From: Aspidapion aeneum
Taxonomy: Eukaryota; Arthropoda; Insecta; Coleoptera; Brentidae
Assembly: GCA_963576565.1 (NCBI GenBank)
Contig: OY755046.1
Location: forward strand, 56,213,471 to 56,277,470
Direction of reading: 5' to 3'
DNA length: 64,000 nucleotides
This document shows positions 46,201-55,438 of the stretch, piece after piece; within the stretch, counting starts at the first letter, position 1; each line of letters opens with the position of its first letter. The translations under genes were made by a program, and so were the position numbers. Under the pieces are notes generated by a model. The model was not told where the DNA came from and searched no databases. It saw only the letters and a program-made list of their open reading frames with translations.

Positions 46201-49200
46201 TGCAATGATGGCAGCATATATTCGAGCGGTCTGCCTCGATCACGGCGTTTCGCGAGCTTGTGGGTTCGAGTCCCACTTAACGCATGTTGTTATGTCTAAA
46301 AAGCTATTTTTCGACGCAAAAACTTTGGCAAAAACTGGGCGATTGATCCTAGTATGGATGGAAAGTTCCAGTATATAAAAAAAATAAAATAACGGGACGC
46401 GGACAATTTTTTTTTGGTTAAAAAAACTCTAAAACCTCCTTTAAACGGAGCGCTGCACGACATGGGCATAAATATTATGTAGTATGTTGACAACAACGCA
46501 CTCTGCAGCCGGGGAAATACTTCTGTCATATTTACAACATATGTTATTCGGCGAGACTGCTGTGTTTTATTTTTATTGTTCAGTTGGGTACTAATGGATC
46601 TCTTTAAAATGGCGCCTAGAAAAAACTTCTTAGTTTACGTGAAAAAATTAAAGTTGTTAACGTTCCGAGAAGGAACATCTATCAGCACGAAAGATCGCTG
46701 AAAAATTTAATAGCGGAAAAACTCAAGCAGCCGAAATTGTTTACAAATATAATATATTAAAATTTCGCAGTTCTTTCTCGTTAAGCGGACACGTCCAAGA
46801 AGCGGACAAAATCGACGAAACCGTGAGTGTCCGCTTATAGAAAGTTTCACTGTATAAACAGTCGAATCGCCGTCTAAACCAAAAAAGACATTCAGGGTAA
46901 AAAGACATAAGTTTTTGTTTTTTTTTACTTAAATATAAAAAATAAGTGCAAATATACTTATTTATAGGAAAACCGATCTACCAACTCATACGACAAAAGT
47001 TTCGGTAACGTTTTTAAAAGTTTTATACCACAAATTAATCTATGGATTTTGTGATTTTAATTATAAGCTATCAGTTTATAACAGAAAATCTATCGGAATT
47101 CAATTATTAGTATTTTTAGCTCACACATATACTATACTATAGTAGTGTGAGCTATGGTGATCCTAATTTTTTCGAGAAAAAAAAAAGTTGCTCCGATTTC
47201 AAAAATTTTTATATATCTTTGCGTTTCAGATGATTTTGAAACTTTTTTGTTGCGCCGTCTGTCTGTCTGTCTGTCTGTATGTCTGTAACGACTAACGCGC
47301 ATAACTCAAAAACCGCTTGGCCGATTTTAATGAAATTTGGGTACCTAGGTTCGGTCTTGGGTCGAGATGGTCCCATTTAAAAATGAACAAAATCCACCGA
47401 ACACAAAGCAAATAAAAGGGTGGGGGTAGATTTCAAAAATTAGAGTTTATGTGGAAATATGGCGTGTGTGATATCAAACGAAAGGTAATTGAGTCTGCAG
47501 TTAAACAAAACACATTTTAATTATTTAAACAAAAGGGTGGGGGGTATATTTTAAAAATTAGAGTTTAAGTGAAAATATGGCGTGTGTGATATCAAACGAA
47601 AGGTAATTGAGTCCGGAGTTTAACAAAATACATTTTAGTTTGTGTTTTTTTAAGGGTGGGGGTAGATTTCAAAAATTTGAGTTTAAGTCAAAACATGGCT
47701 TGTGTGGTATCAAACAAAAGGTAATTGAGTCTGAAGTTGAATAAAATATATTTCAGTTTTTAGTTATATTAGCTCACACGTACACTATAACTATAGTAGC
47801 TAGTGTGAGCTTAGGGGCCCATATATTGGCAGAGTATTTATTTAAGTGTCTCATTTATCAACAGGATTTTGGGTGTCTCACTTTTACACCACTTGACCTT
47901 ATATTATTTTGTTTTGACTCTTTTTTTCGGAGGGGGTACAAGAGTGTGCAAGTGAGATGGGAGAGTGAGTGATAAATGCCGCCCCCTTCTTTATCCCGTA
48001 TTTTCTTTATTTTATTTTAGATTTGTGCTCCTATTTATACAGGGTGTCCCATAACTTAGGGGCCATAGGCCAACAGGTTATAGAAGAGGTTATTTCTCTC
48101 TTTCTTTTACGAGATATAGAGCATCAAAGTTGGCAATTTTTTTAATTTTTTTGATAACAACTTTTTTTAAAAATGCAGTAAAAAATTATTTTTTTGGTAT
48201 AAACCATTAACATAAATATGTTAATGGTATTAACTTTTATGAATGCCATAAATCGTTTTCTTGATGTTTTAAAAATAAGTCTTATGTATAATAAGAAAAT
48301 ACTATTGTTTTTTTTAAAGAATAAGTAAGCAAAAATAAAAATTATTATTTTTTATAAATTTTTAAAGGTTATTTTGACAGCCTGTATCTCCTCAACTTGT
48401 AATTTTATCAAAAAAGAGTATACCACATTTTTGGATCACAATTAGCTAAGGATTTATTTGAGGGTGACAAGTTTGTTTTTTTTCTAAAACCTTTCTTCCC
48501 CCTCTCCTCTAACTTTAAAAATCCTATATTTTTAAAACAGATGAGTGTTGACCCCCATGTTATATAAACTTTTTTATCAGAAATAACTTCCTCTATCACC
48601 TGCTGCACAATCGCCCCTAAGTAATAAGACACCCTGTAGAATAAAAAATAAAAATCTTACCTAACTGTAGTGTGTACTGTGCGTTTTCAATTTTTCCTAA
48701 AAGTAGCTGCTCAGTCAAGGCCACTATGGCCAGCCATAGTAAGTCTTTGTCATCTTTATTTAATTGCCACGCCAAATTGTACATTTGTATAGCACTCTGA
48801 AATAACAAATGATAAATAAAAATATTAATTTGTTGAAGAATCTCAGAAACCCGCCAATACATGAAAGAACAGCACATAAGATAAAGAAAAATACTTACAG
48901 CCTTAGCATAATAGGTAAACTGGGAATACTCAATCATCAGTTCATCTTTCCTTTCTTCCCACAGTCTTTTATCTCTTCTTTTTTCTATTGCTTCTTCGTC
49001 TAACCGACGTCTTTTTGACGCGCGTGACTCGCCATCACTGTCTTCGTTTTCGTCGGCTGATTCGTCTTCTGAATCAGACTAGGTATAAAAAAATACAATT
49101 ATAGAGGTAAACCATCAATTAGTTGACAAGCAAAAAATGTAACAACTGACTCCGTTTTGTGATGCATAAATACGAGCATAAATATCAAGAGAAGGTAAAC

Positions 49201-52200
49201 TGTAAAAAAATGTATTTTGATACACCAATAGGGTGAATAGCTAACCCCAAATATGTACACCAATTGTGAAAATCCGCAATCTTTGCTAAGATTGTGAATG
49301 ATTGTGTAAAGATTGTAAGGGATTGTAAAGGACTGTGGTAAGATTGTGAGGGATTGTGAAGGACTGTGGTAATATTGTGACAGATTGTGAGAAATGGTGA
49401 AGGACTGTGGTAAGATTGAAAGGGAATGTGTAAATATTGTGAGGGATTGTGAAGGATTATGGTAAGACTGTGACAGCTTGTGAAGGACTGTGGTAAGATT
49501 GTGACAGATTGTGAGAAATTGTAAAGGACTGTGGTAAGATTGTGAGGCATTGTTAAGGATTGTGGTAAGATTAAGAAAGATTGTAAGGGAATGTGGGAAG
49601 ATTGTGAGAAATCTGTACACTGATTGTGAGAGCTATTCACCCCTCACACCAAGTCATATGAGTAAGAGGAATATATTTTTTCTTCCTCTAAGAGTAAGAT
49701 ACTAGTTTCTGACCAAGCTGTTTTTCTGCTACAGCAGTTTTTTAAAAGTCTGCATTTTGAGACGTTATTTTTACTTTCCGAGCCTACACAACAATGTATA
49801 GAGAAGGTATTATTTTTATACCTTAAATCATATCTTTTGTCTATTCTGCTAGACTATTAGAGGAGGTTGGAGGACCAGATTACAATTAGATTATAACTTA
49901 TTTTATTATGATTTTTTTTTGTTTATAATTTAAATCACATGTTTTAGCTTATTCTGCTAGATTATAAGAGGGGGTTGGGAGAGCAGATTAGTATTATATT
50001 ATAGCCTAGAGACTCCTTTTTTGATTTGATAAAATTGTTTGGTGACAAAGAAAATTGTCTTCAATATTTTGTGAATTTTTTTTGTTTATAATTCAAATCA
50101 CATGTTTTAGCTTATTCTGCTGGATTATCAGAGGAGATTCGGGGATCAGATTGGTAATATATTATAGCCTAGAGACTCATTTTTTGATTTGCTAAAAGTT
50201 TTTGGTAACAAACAAAATTGTCTTCAATATTATGTGATTTTTTTTGTCTCTAATTTAAATCACATGTTTTAGCTTATTTTGCTAGATTATCAGAGGAGGT
50301 TGGGGGATTAGACTAGTATTATATTATAGCAGAGAGACCCTTTTTTTTATTTGCTAAAAGTTTTTGGTGACCAACAAAATTCTCTTCAATATTTTGTTGA
50401 TTTTTTTTTGTTTTTAATTTAAATCACATGTTTTAGCTTATTCTGCTAGATTATTGGGTTGGGGGATCAGATTAAAATTATATTATAGCCTAGAGACTCC
50501 TTTATTGATTTGATAAAAGTTTTTGGTAACAAACAAAACTGTCTTCAATATTTTGTGATTTTCTTTCGTTTATAATTTAAATCACATGTCTGCTTATTCT
50601 ACTAGATTATCAGAGGGGGTTGGGTGATCAGATTAAAATTATATTATAGCCTAGAGACTCCTTTTTTGATGTGATAAAAGTTTTTGGTGACAAACAAAAT
50701 TGTCTTCAATATTTTGTGATTTTTTTGTTTTTTAATTTAAATCACATGTTTTAGCTTATTCTGCTAGATTAACAGAGGGGGTTGGGAGATCAGATGAAAA
50801 TTATATTATAGCCTAGAGACTCCTTTTTTGATTTGATAAAAGTTTTTGGTAACAAACAAAATTGTCTTCAATATTTTGTGATTTTCTTTCGTTTATAATT
50901 TAAATTACATGTTTTAGCTTATTCTGCTAGATTATCAAAGGGGGTTGAGGGATCAGATTAGTAATTTATTACAGCCTAGAGACTCATTTTTTGATTTGGT
51001 AAAAGTTTTTGGTGACAAACAAAATTCTCTTCAATATTTTGTGATTTTTTTTGTCTTTAATTTAAATCACATGTTTTAGCTCATTTTGCAAGACTATCAG
51101 AGGGGGTTGGGGGATCAGATTAGTATTATATTATAGCCTAGAGACTCATTTTTTGATTTGCTAAAAGTTTTTGGTGACAAACAAAATTGTCTTCAATATT
51201 ATGTGATTTTTTTTGTCTCTAATTTAAATCACATGTTTTAGCTTATTTTGCTAAAATTATCAGAGGAGGTTGGGGGATTAGATTAGTATTATATTATAGC
51301 CTCGTTTTTTGATTTGCTAAAAGTTTTTGGTGACAAACAAAATTCTCTTCATTATTTTGTTGATTTTTTTTTGTTTTTAATTTAAATCACATGTTTTAGC
51401 TTATTCTGCTAGATTATCAAAGGGGGTTGAGGGATCAGACTGGTAATTTATTACAGCCTAGAGACTCATTTTTTAATTTGGTAAAAGTTTTTGGTGACAA
51501 ACAAAACTGTCTTCAATATTTTGTGATTTTTTTTTGTTTATAATTTAAATTATATGTTTAAGCTTACTCTGCTAGATTATCAGGGGGGTTGGGAGATTAG
51601 ATTAATATTATATTATAGCTTAGAGACTCCTTTTGTGATTTTATAAAAGCTTTTGGTGACAAACAAAATTGTCTGGATTTTTTTGTTCATAATTTAAATT
51701 GTGTTTTGGTCAAGGTCTTGGTTCATTCTGCTGGACTATCAGAGAGGGTTGGGGGGACCAGATTAGTACTAGATTATAGCTTAGAGACTCCTTTTTGGAT
51801 TGTCTAAAAACTTTTGGTAAAACAAAATTGTCTTCAATATTTTGTGATTTTTTTCTGTCAATACCTTAAAGCATGTGTTTTGGCTTATTCTGCTAGACTA
51901 TTAGAGGGGGTTGGGGGACCAGATTAGTATAAAATAAAATCTTCCAGACTCTGTTTTTTGATTTTATCAAGGGGTGATTAACTGCCCACAGTAGGTGTAC
52001 AACTTTTGTCTACAGGACCATGAAGGACTCCACAGGATACTAAACAGGACCCTAAAATACACTACAGGACCAAGATTTTATTTTAAAGTCCTGTTGGATG
52101 GTGTACAAATTTGGCTGAACTCACCCCTCAGATTTTATAGTGATTTTTTACTATTACATCATTTTTTCATTAAAAACCACTATTTGTCTGATTGACTGTA

Positions 52201-53069
52201 AAGTTTTTGTTGCTAGAACTAGTTGCTTGCAATTAGGAGCTAGGTTCAAAGGAATTATTTAATATGTAGTTAGTACAATAAAAGTAATGGACCAAATTTT
52301 AAAAAAAACAGTTTTCAACCACTAATTTTTATATTAATATTCAAAATTGAGCAAGTTTTCTGTAGATTTGATGAGAATGACTCATGAAACCTCTCAATTG
52401 CACATTATAATATATTTAGGAAAACCATGCTCACCTCTTGTCTAAAAATATCATTAAATGCAGGTACATTGACATCTTCATCTTCCTTGTGCAACAATCT
52501 CACTTGTCCATTAGAATAAATATTACAAACATCTATTGGCCTGTGACTGTCCAAAATAAAAAACACTATATCATCTTCTGGTTCTAATTCTTCTACAATG
52601 TCTATAGTCCCGCCACAGTTTATAAGCACAAAATATTTCACATCACTACAGTGTTCAAGATATGCCTGTTTTAAGTCTGATATGCTAGTTACTAGTGAAA
52701 TTGTGTAGAGAATGTGTTTGAATTTGAGTAGAGATTGCAGGATTTTACAGGTACAGATACTATCGATGTCATAGTGAACCAGCAGCAATATTCTCTGAAA
52801 GAAAAAATTAATTTATTTTTAACTACTCCAGACATATTTATTTTTCTTTGATGGGAGGTTGAAGCTCTATTTCTGCATCAATTGGAGGACTGCAAATCGA
52901 CATTAGATATCAAAAACTAGTACTATAAACTGACCTTAACCCTGTTCAAAGTTTTAGAGGTTAAGAACCCCTAGAAAACTCTCCTTTCAACATTGGGGTG
53001 ACAAATGAAAGAACTTACCTTGCCTGACAAAAACTCATAAAACTCCAACTTTAAATTATCTACATACAT
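34201..53069 (-). CDS. CDC45: CDC45, replicative helicase (CMG) subunit
   Basis: Nuclear replication factor that joins Mcm2-7 and GINS in the CMG helicase. Ten exons, complement: 53019-53069 (ATG), 52435-52794, 48899-49078, 48661-48796, 42161-42380, 39585-39789, 37266-37460, 36725-36924, 36194-36270 and 34201-34265 (TAA). The total is 1689 nt, 562 aa, close to the human 566, with all phases consistent. Visible family segments: LLVHYDIDSICTCKILQSLL, then FVLINCGGTIDIVEELEP and DSHRPIDV (exon 2); an acidic SDSEDESADENEDSDGE run plus SKRRR (exon 3); NLAWQLNKDDKDLLWLAIV (exon 4); LYRHWTVESALKYSQFTAVR (exon 5); LENGTCILLGIPP (exon 8); NFFGQAF (exon 9); DRTRFFDALASLLN end (exon 10). The start is divergent from BUD23. 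Introns hold most of the local repeats. Confidence 0.96.
34302..34916. repeat. Inverted arrays of a 16-bp repeat with shared ends
   Basis: The ends gttgggcggcggataaa and ttatccgccgcccgac mirror each other. Next to the left end are about seven copies of aaaggtcgaaagtac (34316-34410); before the right end about thirteen copies of its complement (34672-34905). The whole can fold on itself. It lies in the last CDC45 intron, 37 bp from the final exon. Long open frames here are produced by the repeat and are not genes. Confidence 0.85.
34985..35278. mobile_element. Miniature inverted-repeat element, ~290 bp
   Basis: cactgggtgttttcctctaa near 34985 is mirrored by ttaagagaaacacccggtg at 35250-35278, with internal tgacgtcataaatcc on both arms. 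Confidence 0.75.
35352..35698. mobile_element. pogo-like miniature element, TA flanked
   Basis: The left end cagtataatctcgattatcc and the right end ggataatcgggactgtactg are pogo-type termini with TA flanks. Internal mirrored aaccgaaat/ttccgaaat words. No transposase. Confidence 0.75.
37843..39530. mobile_element. 1.7-kb element with ccgagtgggcc ends, TA flanked
   Basis: ccgagtgggccaaaaaaaac at left mirrors tttttttggctcacccgg at right, with TA on both sides. The interior repeats blocks such as ccattttgaagaatcaagtatgat, aaaatcggtt and gattggcaatgcaatcgta several times in both orientations. It fills most of the CDC45 intron between the exons at 39585 and 37460. Confidence 0.8.
39893..41900. other. 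CDC45 intron with scattered atcatttggggaa motifs
   Basis: No gene. The phrase catttrgggaac recurs at about 39985, 40125, 40301, 40445 and 40848 and inverted at 41155 (ccccaaatgacg), suggesting a decayed element with internal repeats. Confidence 0.4.
41899..42049. repeat. GC-rich perfect-stem hairpin between 15-bp direct repeats
   Basis: 41915-41992 folds as a nearly perfect ~36-bp stem (gctttcgggctgttcggccg ... cggccgaccagcccgaaagc) in otherwise AT-rich intron. The 15-mer gtagttagttagtag flanks it at about 41897-41911 and 42034-42048, so the block between looks inserted. Confidence 0.75.
42431..44166. repeat. Repeats bracketing a LINE fragment in CDC45 intron
   Basis: 42431-42469 (aacgtgaagtttggtatccg...) is mirrored by 43680-43719. 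The ~170-bp segment 42495-42668 (attagatcttggacccccgt) recurs in direct orientation at 43997-44166. The part at 43763-44000 matches 10551-10775 in HDAC6. Confidence 0.65.
42910..43660 (-). pseudogene. Non-LTR retrotransposon reverse transcriptase C-terminal fragment
   Basis: On the minus strand 43620-43250 reads LNISKSQFITFGRRKL, then FKYLGVHPTSHLNWDFHIS and YVRPGLEYCSSVWHPHQ. After a frame break near 43260 it continues KWPSLLNRRENFLRFMIYK to FKNKLTNLITN and a stop near 42929. This order is that of the thumb and C-terminal end of insect non-LTR elements (Jockey/CR1-like). The catalytic palm is absent. An attta repeat run at 42671-42686 may be the 3' tail. Confidence 0.8.
44461..46020. mobile_element. 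1.56-kb Tc1/mariner-like element with ~400-bp arms
   Basis: cagggtgtcccaaattgggt and its mirror end the element, with TA at 44459-44460 and 46021-46022. The arms match for several hundred bases (tgaccacgcattgcgaggctc-type and gtgacagttaaaattt words). Between them is a short transposase-like frame at 45258-45452. Confidence 0.85.
45258..45452 (+). pseudogene. Truncated transposase N-terminus (helix-turn-helix)
   Basis: 64 residues, MAFSKRRGKIYDVRRDRELE at the start and RQLEAATGIPRTSIHRTLKR near the end. The latter looks like a helix-turn-helix as in IS630/Tc1/mariner-type transposases of insects. It stops before any catalytic DDE domain, so the element cannot encode its own transposase. Confidence 0.6.
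46023..46852 (+). mobile_element. pogo/Tigger-like non-autonomous element, copy 2
   Basis: gagtgaaacctctccttgcg at left mirrors gaaagtttcactg at right, with TA on both sides; the left TA is also the right flank of the 44461 element. It contains atggcgcctagaaaaaactt (plus strand, near 46610), the pogo-transposase N-terminal remnant, and a tRNA-like block (46140-46290) not seen in copy 1. Confidence 0.75.
46140..46290 (+). repeat. tRNA-like block inside pogo-like element
   Basis: tgtagtggtaatgc resembles an A box and gggttcgagtcccact a B box, about 80 bases apart. No cloverleaf forms, so this is not called a tRNA gene. It may be a degenerate tRNA or SINE head. A copy of the interior (minus orientation) is at 61915-62030. 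Confidence 0.4.
47118..47838. mobile_element. ~720-bp element, copy 2
   Basis: Same structure as 16727-17453: palindrome agctcacacatatac ... gtgtgagct at the start, another near the end, a gtctgtctgt run, and three ggtggggg/gatatcaaacgaaagg internal repeats. Very similar to copy 1, so both probably moved recently. A tattt flank is present on both sides. Confidence 0.85.
48040..48636. mobile_element. Foldback element with acagggtgtc ends
   Basis: tacagggtgtcccataactt and aggggc are mirrored by gcccctaagtaataagacaccctgta-type sequence at the right. The arms extend over 100 bp (ttatagaagaggttatttct). It ends about 24 bp from the CDC45 exon at 48661, very close to its donor site. Confidence 0.85.
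49231..49643. repeat. gggtgaatagct-ended element filled with a short minisatellite
   Basis: The ends gggtgaatagct and agctattcaccc mirror each other. The interior from about 49260 to 49620 is nearly all variants of aagattgtgagggattgtgaaggactgtgg. Long minus-strand open frames here are repeat artefacts. Confidence 0.75.
49790..51960. repeat. Minisatellite, ~160-bp unit, about thirteen copies
   Basis: Each unit has tttaaatcacatgttttagc, ttattctgctagattatcag, gagggggttgggggatcaga, tattatagcctagagactcc and ttttggtgacaaacaaaatt. Unit starts fall near 49938, 50100, 50261, 50428, 50586, 50746, 50907, 51069, 51232, 51389, 51551 and later, more diverged towards the right. It sits in CDC45 intron 2. 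Confidence 0.9.
51971..52128. repeat. Small ggggtga-ended element with caggac repeats
   Basis: ggggtgattaac and tgaactcacccc mirror each other over a short distance. The interior has four or five acaggacc-like repeats. The arrangement resembles the element at 49231-49643 (similar ends, different internal repeat). Confidence 0.5.
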
Positions 53070-53198
53070 GATTATATTTTCACAAATAACGACAAAAAAT
53101 TAAAAATTTCATGCAATGTTTACAAATTAAAATCATCTCGCGCCATCAACATCGAACATCTGTCGATCAGCCGTCATATGTCAAATAAGTAACTGTCA
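53070..53198 (-). promoter_or_regulatory. CDC45-proximal half of a split divergent promoter
   Basis: The 129 bp upstream of the CDC45 ATG up to the first inserted-element terminus. No TATA box. The call rests on position only. Confidence 0.35.
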
Positions 53199-54874
53199 TA
53201 GCGAATTCTTTTAGGAAAAAATGCTGCATTGGTGCGCACCTAGTGCACTTGAAAAAACTGGTGCAACGTTTTGTATTGTATTAATCATTTTGGGTTGATG
53301 TCAAAAATTGTACATTTTGGAACGACGTCAAAACAGATCAGTGAATCGTGGATGACAAACAAGGCATTGTTTACATTAAATGTAGTTTAACTTTTAATTT
53401 CTTTCAGCAGTTTTGTTTTTGTCAAGTTTTATGCTGATGGGGTTTGCTTACATAAGGAAGATTCGAACTTCGATTTTTAGGTTTCCCGCTGTTTTACAAG
53501 ACCAAGGGAAAAAGTAATGTTTCTAAATTTACATATAATATAAAATATATTAAATATATAAAAATATATTAATATATATTAAATACTTTAATAAATATTT
53601 CATTGCCCATTCTCAAATCTACACTTACAAAAAATTCAATGTTTTAAATTATTTGACGTTTTATTTTCATATGTTTTTTTATTTACATACATATTTTTAC
53701 TTTTTATTTATAGTGTGCGAATTTGCTTTTTATATAATAATAATTAGCCCTGTGTTTTTTGTGCTGTTTTAGGTAGTTAATCTACTTTAAGTTAGATTGG
53801 GTTAATACAGGTTTGTAAATTTTTCTTTCTGGCAATAAAGCCCATTTTAATTTGATATGATTTTAAAGGGAATGCGAAAAAGTCGGGTTAGAGCCTTGAA
53901 AAGAGGGAAATTGATTGATTCATATCTTAAATATGCCAGAATTGATCCAAAACATTTTTTTTAGATAAAAATATGCATTTTAAGCAAGATCTACCTAATA
54001 ACCTGTTTCCACCAATGCATGCCCACCCCAATTCAAAAAACGCATCAGGTGACACTTCATTTAAAACCGGTGCAAATCTATGGGCCATCACGTGATGCGT
54101 TTTTTGAATATGAATGTTGGTACAAATAGAGTGCTTTTGGTCAGGTTTCTTACCAGGCTTGTACCCTTACTTTTATTCTGCCCGGGCGCAAGGTAGCGAC
54201 AGGCGCTAATTAGAGCTGAATTAAGGGTACCTTAACCGTTATCATGATGTGTGATTTTGTGATAGAAGATTCATAAGTTATAGCAAATTTATTTGAGAAA
54301 GTTTGTGCGCCACTCGCAGTCCACCAATGCATGCCCACCCCAATTCAAAAAACGCATCAGGTGACACTTCATTTAAAACCGGTGCAAATCTATGGGCCAT
54401 CACGTGATGCGTTTTTTGAATATGAATGTTGGTACAAATAGAGTGCTTTTGGTCAGGTTTCTTACCAGGCTTGTACCCTTACTTTTATTCTGCCCGGGCG
54501 CAAGGTAGCGACAGGCGCTAATTAGAGCTGAGTTAAGGGTACCTTAACCGTTATCATGATGTGTGATTTTGTGATAGAAGATTCATAAGTTATAGCAAAT
54601 TTATTTGAGAAAGTTTGTGCGCCACTCGCAGTCCACTGAAAAAGTTTGAGTGCTGTCAAAAAATTGCACTAGTGCAGTTTCAAAAGAATATGAAAGTGCA
54701 CTAGTGCAACACGAGCTTTTAGAGCCCGTGGCGAAAAATGCGCGCTGAGTGCAACACTGAGCTTGTCAGTTTTTCAAATAACACAAAAAAATTGAACTAG
54801 TTTTCCCAAAAGAATACGAAAATTGCACTAATGACGCACTAATGCTGCACTTTTTCCCGAGAAGAATTCGCTAT
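53199..54874. mobile_element. Element with tagcgaattctt ends between CDC45 and BUD23
   Basis: tagcgaattcttttaggaaa followed by atgctgcattggtgcgc is mirrored by gcagcatt...gaattcgcta-type sequence ending at 54874. A third, single end (aaaagaattcgctat) is at 55276-55290, so the outer limit may be 55290. Inside are gtgcactagtgcaac words, the 312-bp tandem pair and AT-rich filler. No supported protein. Confidence 0.6.
54009..54632. repeat. 312-bp tandem duplication, two near-identical units
   Basis: Units 54009-54320 and 54321-54632 are almost identical by eye; one difference is ctgaattaaggg versus ctgagttaaggg. Each starts with the left half of the miniature element seen complete at 22257-22392. 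This is either a recent duplication or an assembly artefact. Confidence 0.9.
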
Positions 54875-55289
54875 TAGAAAGTTTGTTTTTATTTGATTTT
54901 TTATTCTTTAGATAACAGCATGGCATGCAGAGCGCTGCTTTGTCCGCGCAGTGAAAAGGTAAGGGTAACAGACTGGCAAAAAACCTGACAAGAAGCACTC
55001 TAATGCATTTAGTGCTTAATTTGCTTATATTAATCATCAATTATATTAAATTTCCTTTATTTATAAATAAAATTATCTTTAAAAATCAATACCTTATACC
55101 AAGAAATTCAAAAATAAACACTGGGGAGAAGTCACACAACACAATGCTTTATGTGTCATCTACGCCTGAAAATAATCAAGTGCCCAAAATGATCTATTTT
55201 AATAAAACTGCACTGGAGCAATTTTTTGAAACCACCAAAACGGTGTAAGTGTACCGTCAGTGCACTAACTTTCTCAAAAGAATTCGCTA

Positions 55290-55438
55290 TAATGATCACG
55301 AGTCAAAACGCACGTGCTATTTTGTGAGGTTATGTTAAACGTCACATTTTCAAAACAAACCCCATTGTTTTGAATTTTTGCCTTTTTTTGCTTTCTATTT
55401 TGCTTCATATTTTATGAATTTGATGAATTTAGTGTAAA
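55290..55438 (+). promoter_or_regulatory. BUD23-proximal half of a split divergent promoter
   Basis: The 149 bp between the last element terminus and the BUD23 ATG. AT-rich with no recognised TATA or initiator. Assigned by position only. Confidence 0.35.

Larger units (their letters stand above)
44243..47897. mobile_element. Outer element of a nested set
   Basis: gggtcaagtcgtgtaaaaat followed by gagacac at 44243 is mirrored by gtgtctcacttttacaccac...ttgacc at 47868-47897. Further tgtctcat words lie just inside both ends. Three other elements (44461-46020, 46023-46852 and 47118-47838) are nested in it. TA-rich flanks; no transposase recognised. Confidence 0.65.

Noticed and set aside
46140..46290. 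tRNA gene candidate
   Set aside because: Only the promoter-box-like words are present; the stems do not form a cloverleaf.
49099..49640. Two long minus-strand frames rich in Ser, Gln and His
   Set aside because: Produced by the aagattgtgaggg minisatellite; open in overlapping frames.
49790..51960. Regular repeats that could suggest a CRISPR array
   Set aside because: The units are ~160 bp, contiguous and diverged, with no unique spacers, in a eukaryotic intron.
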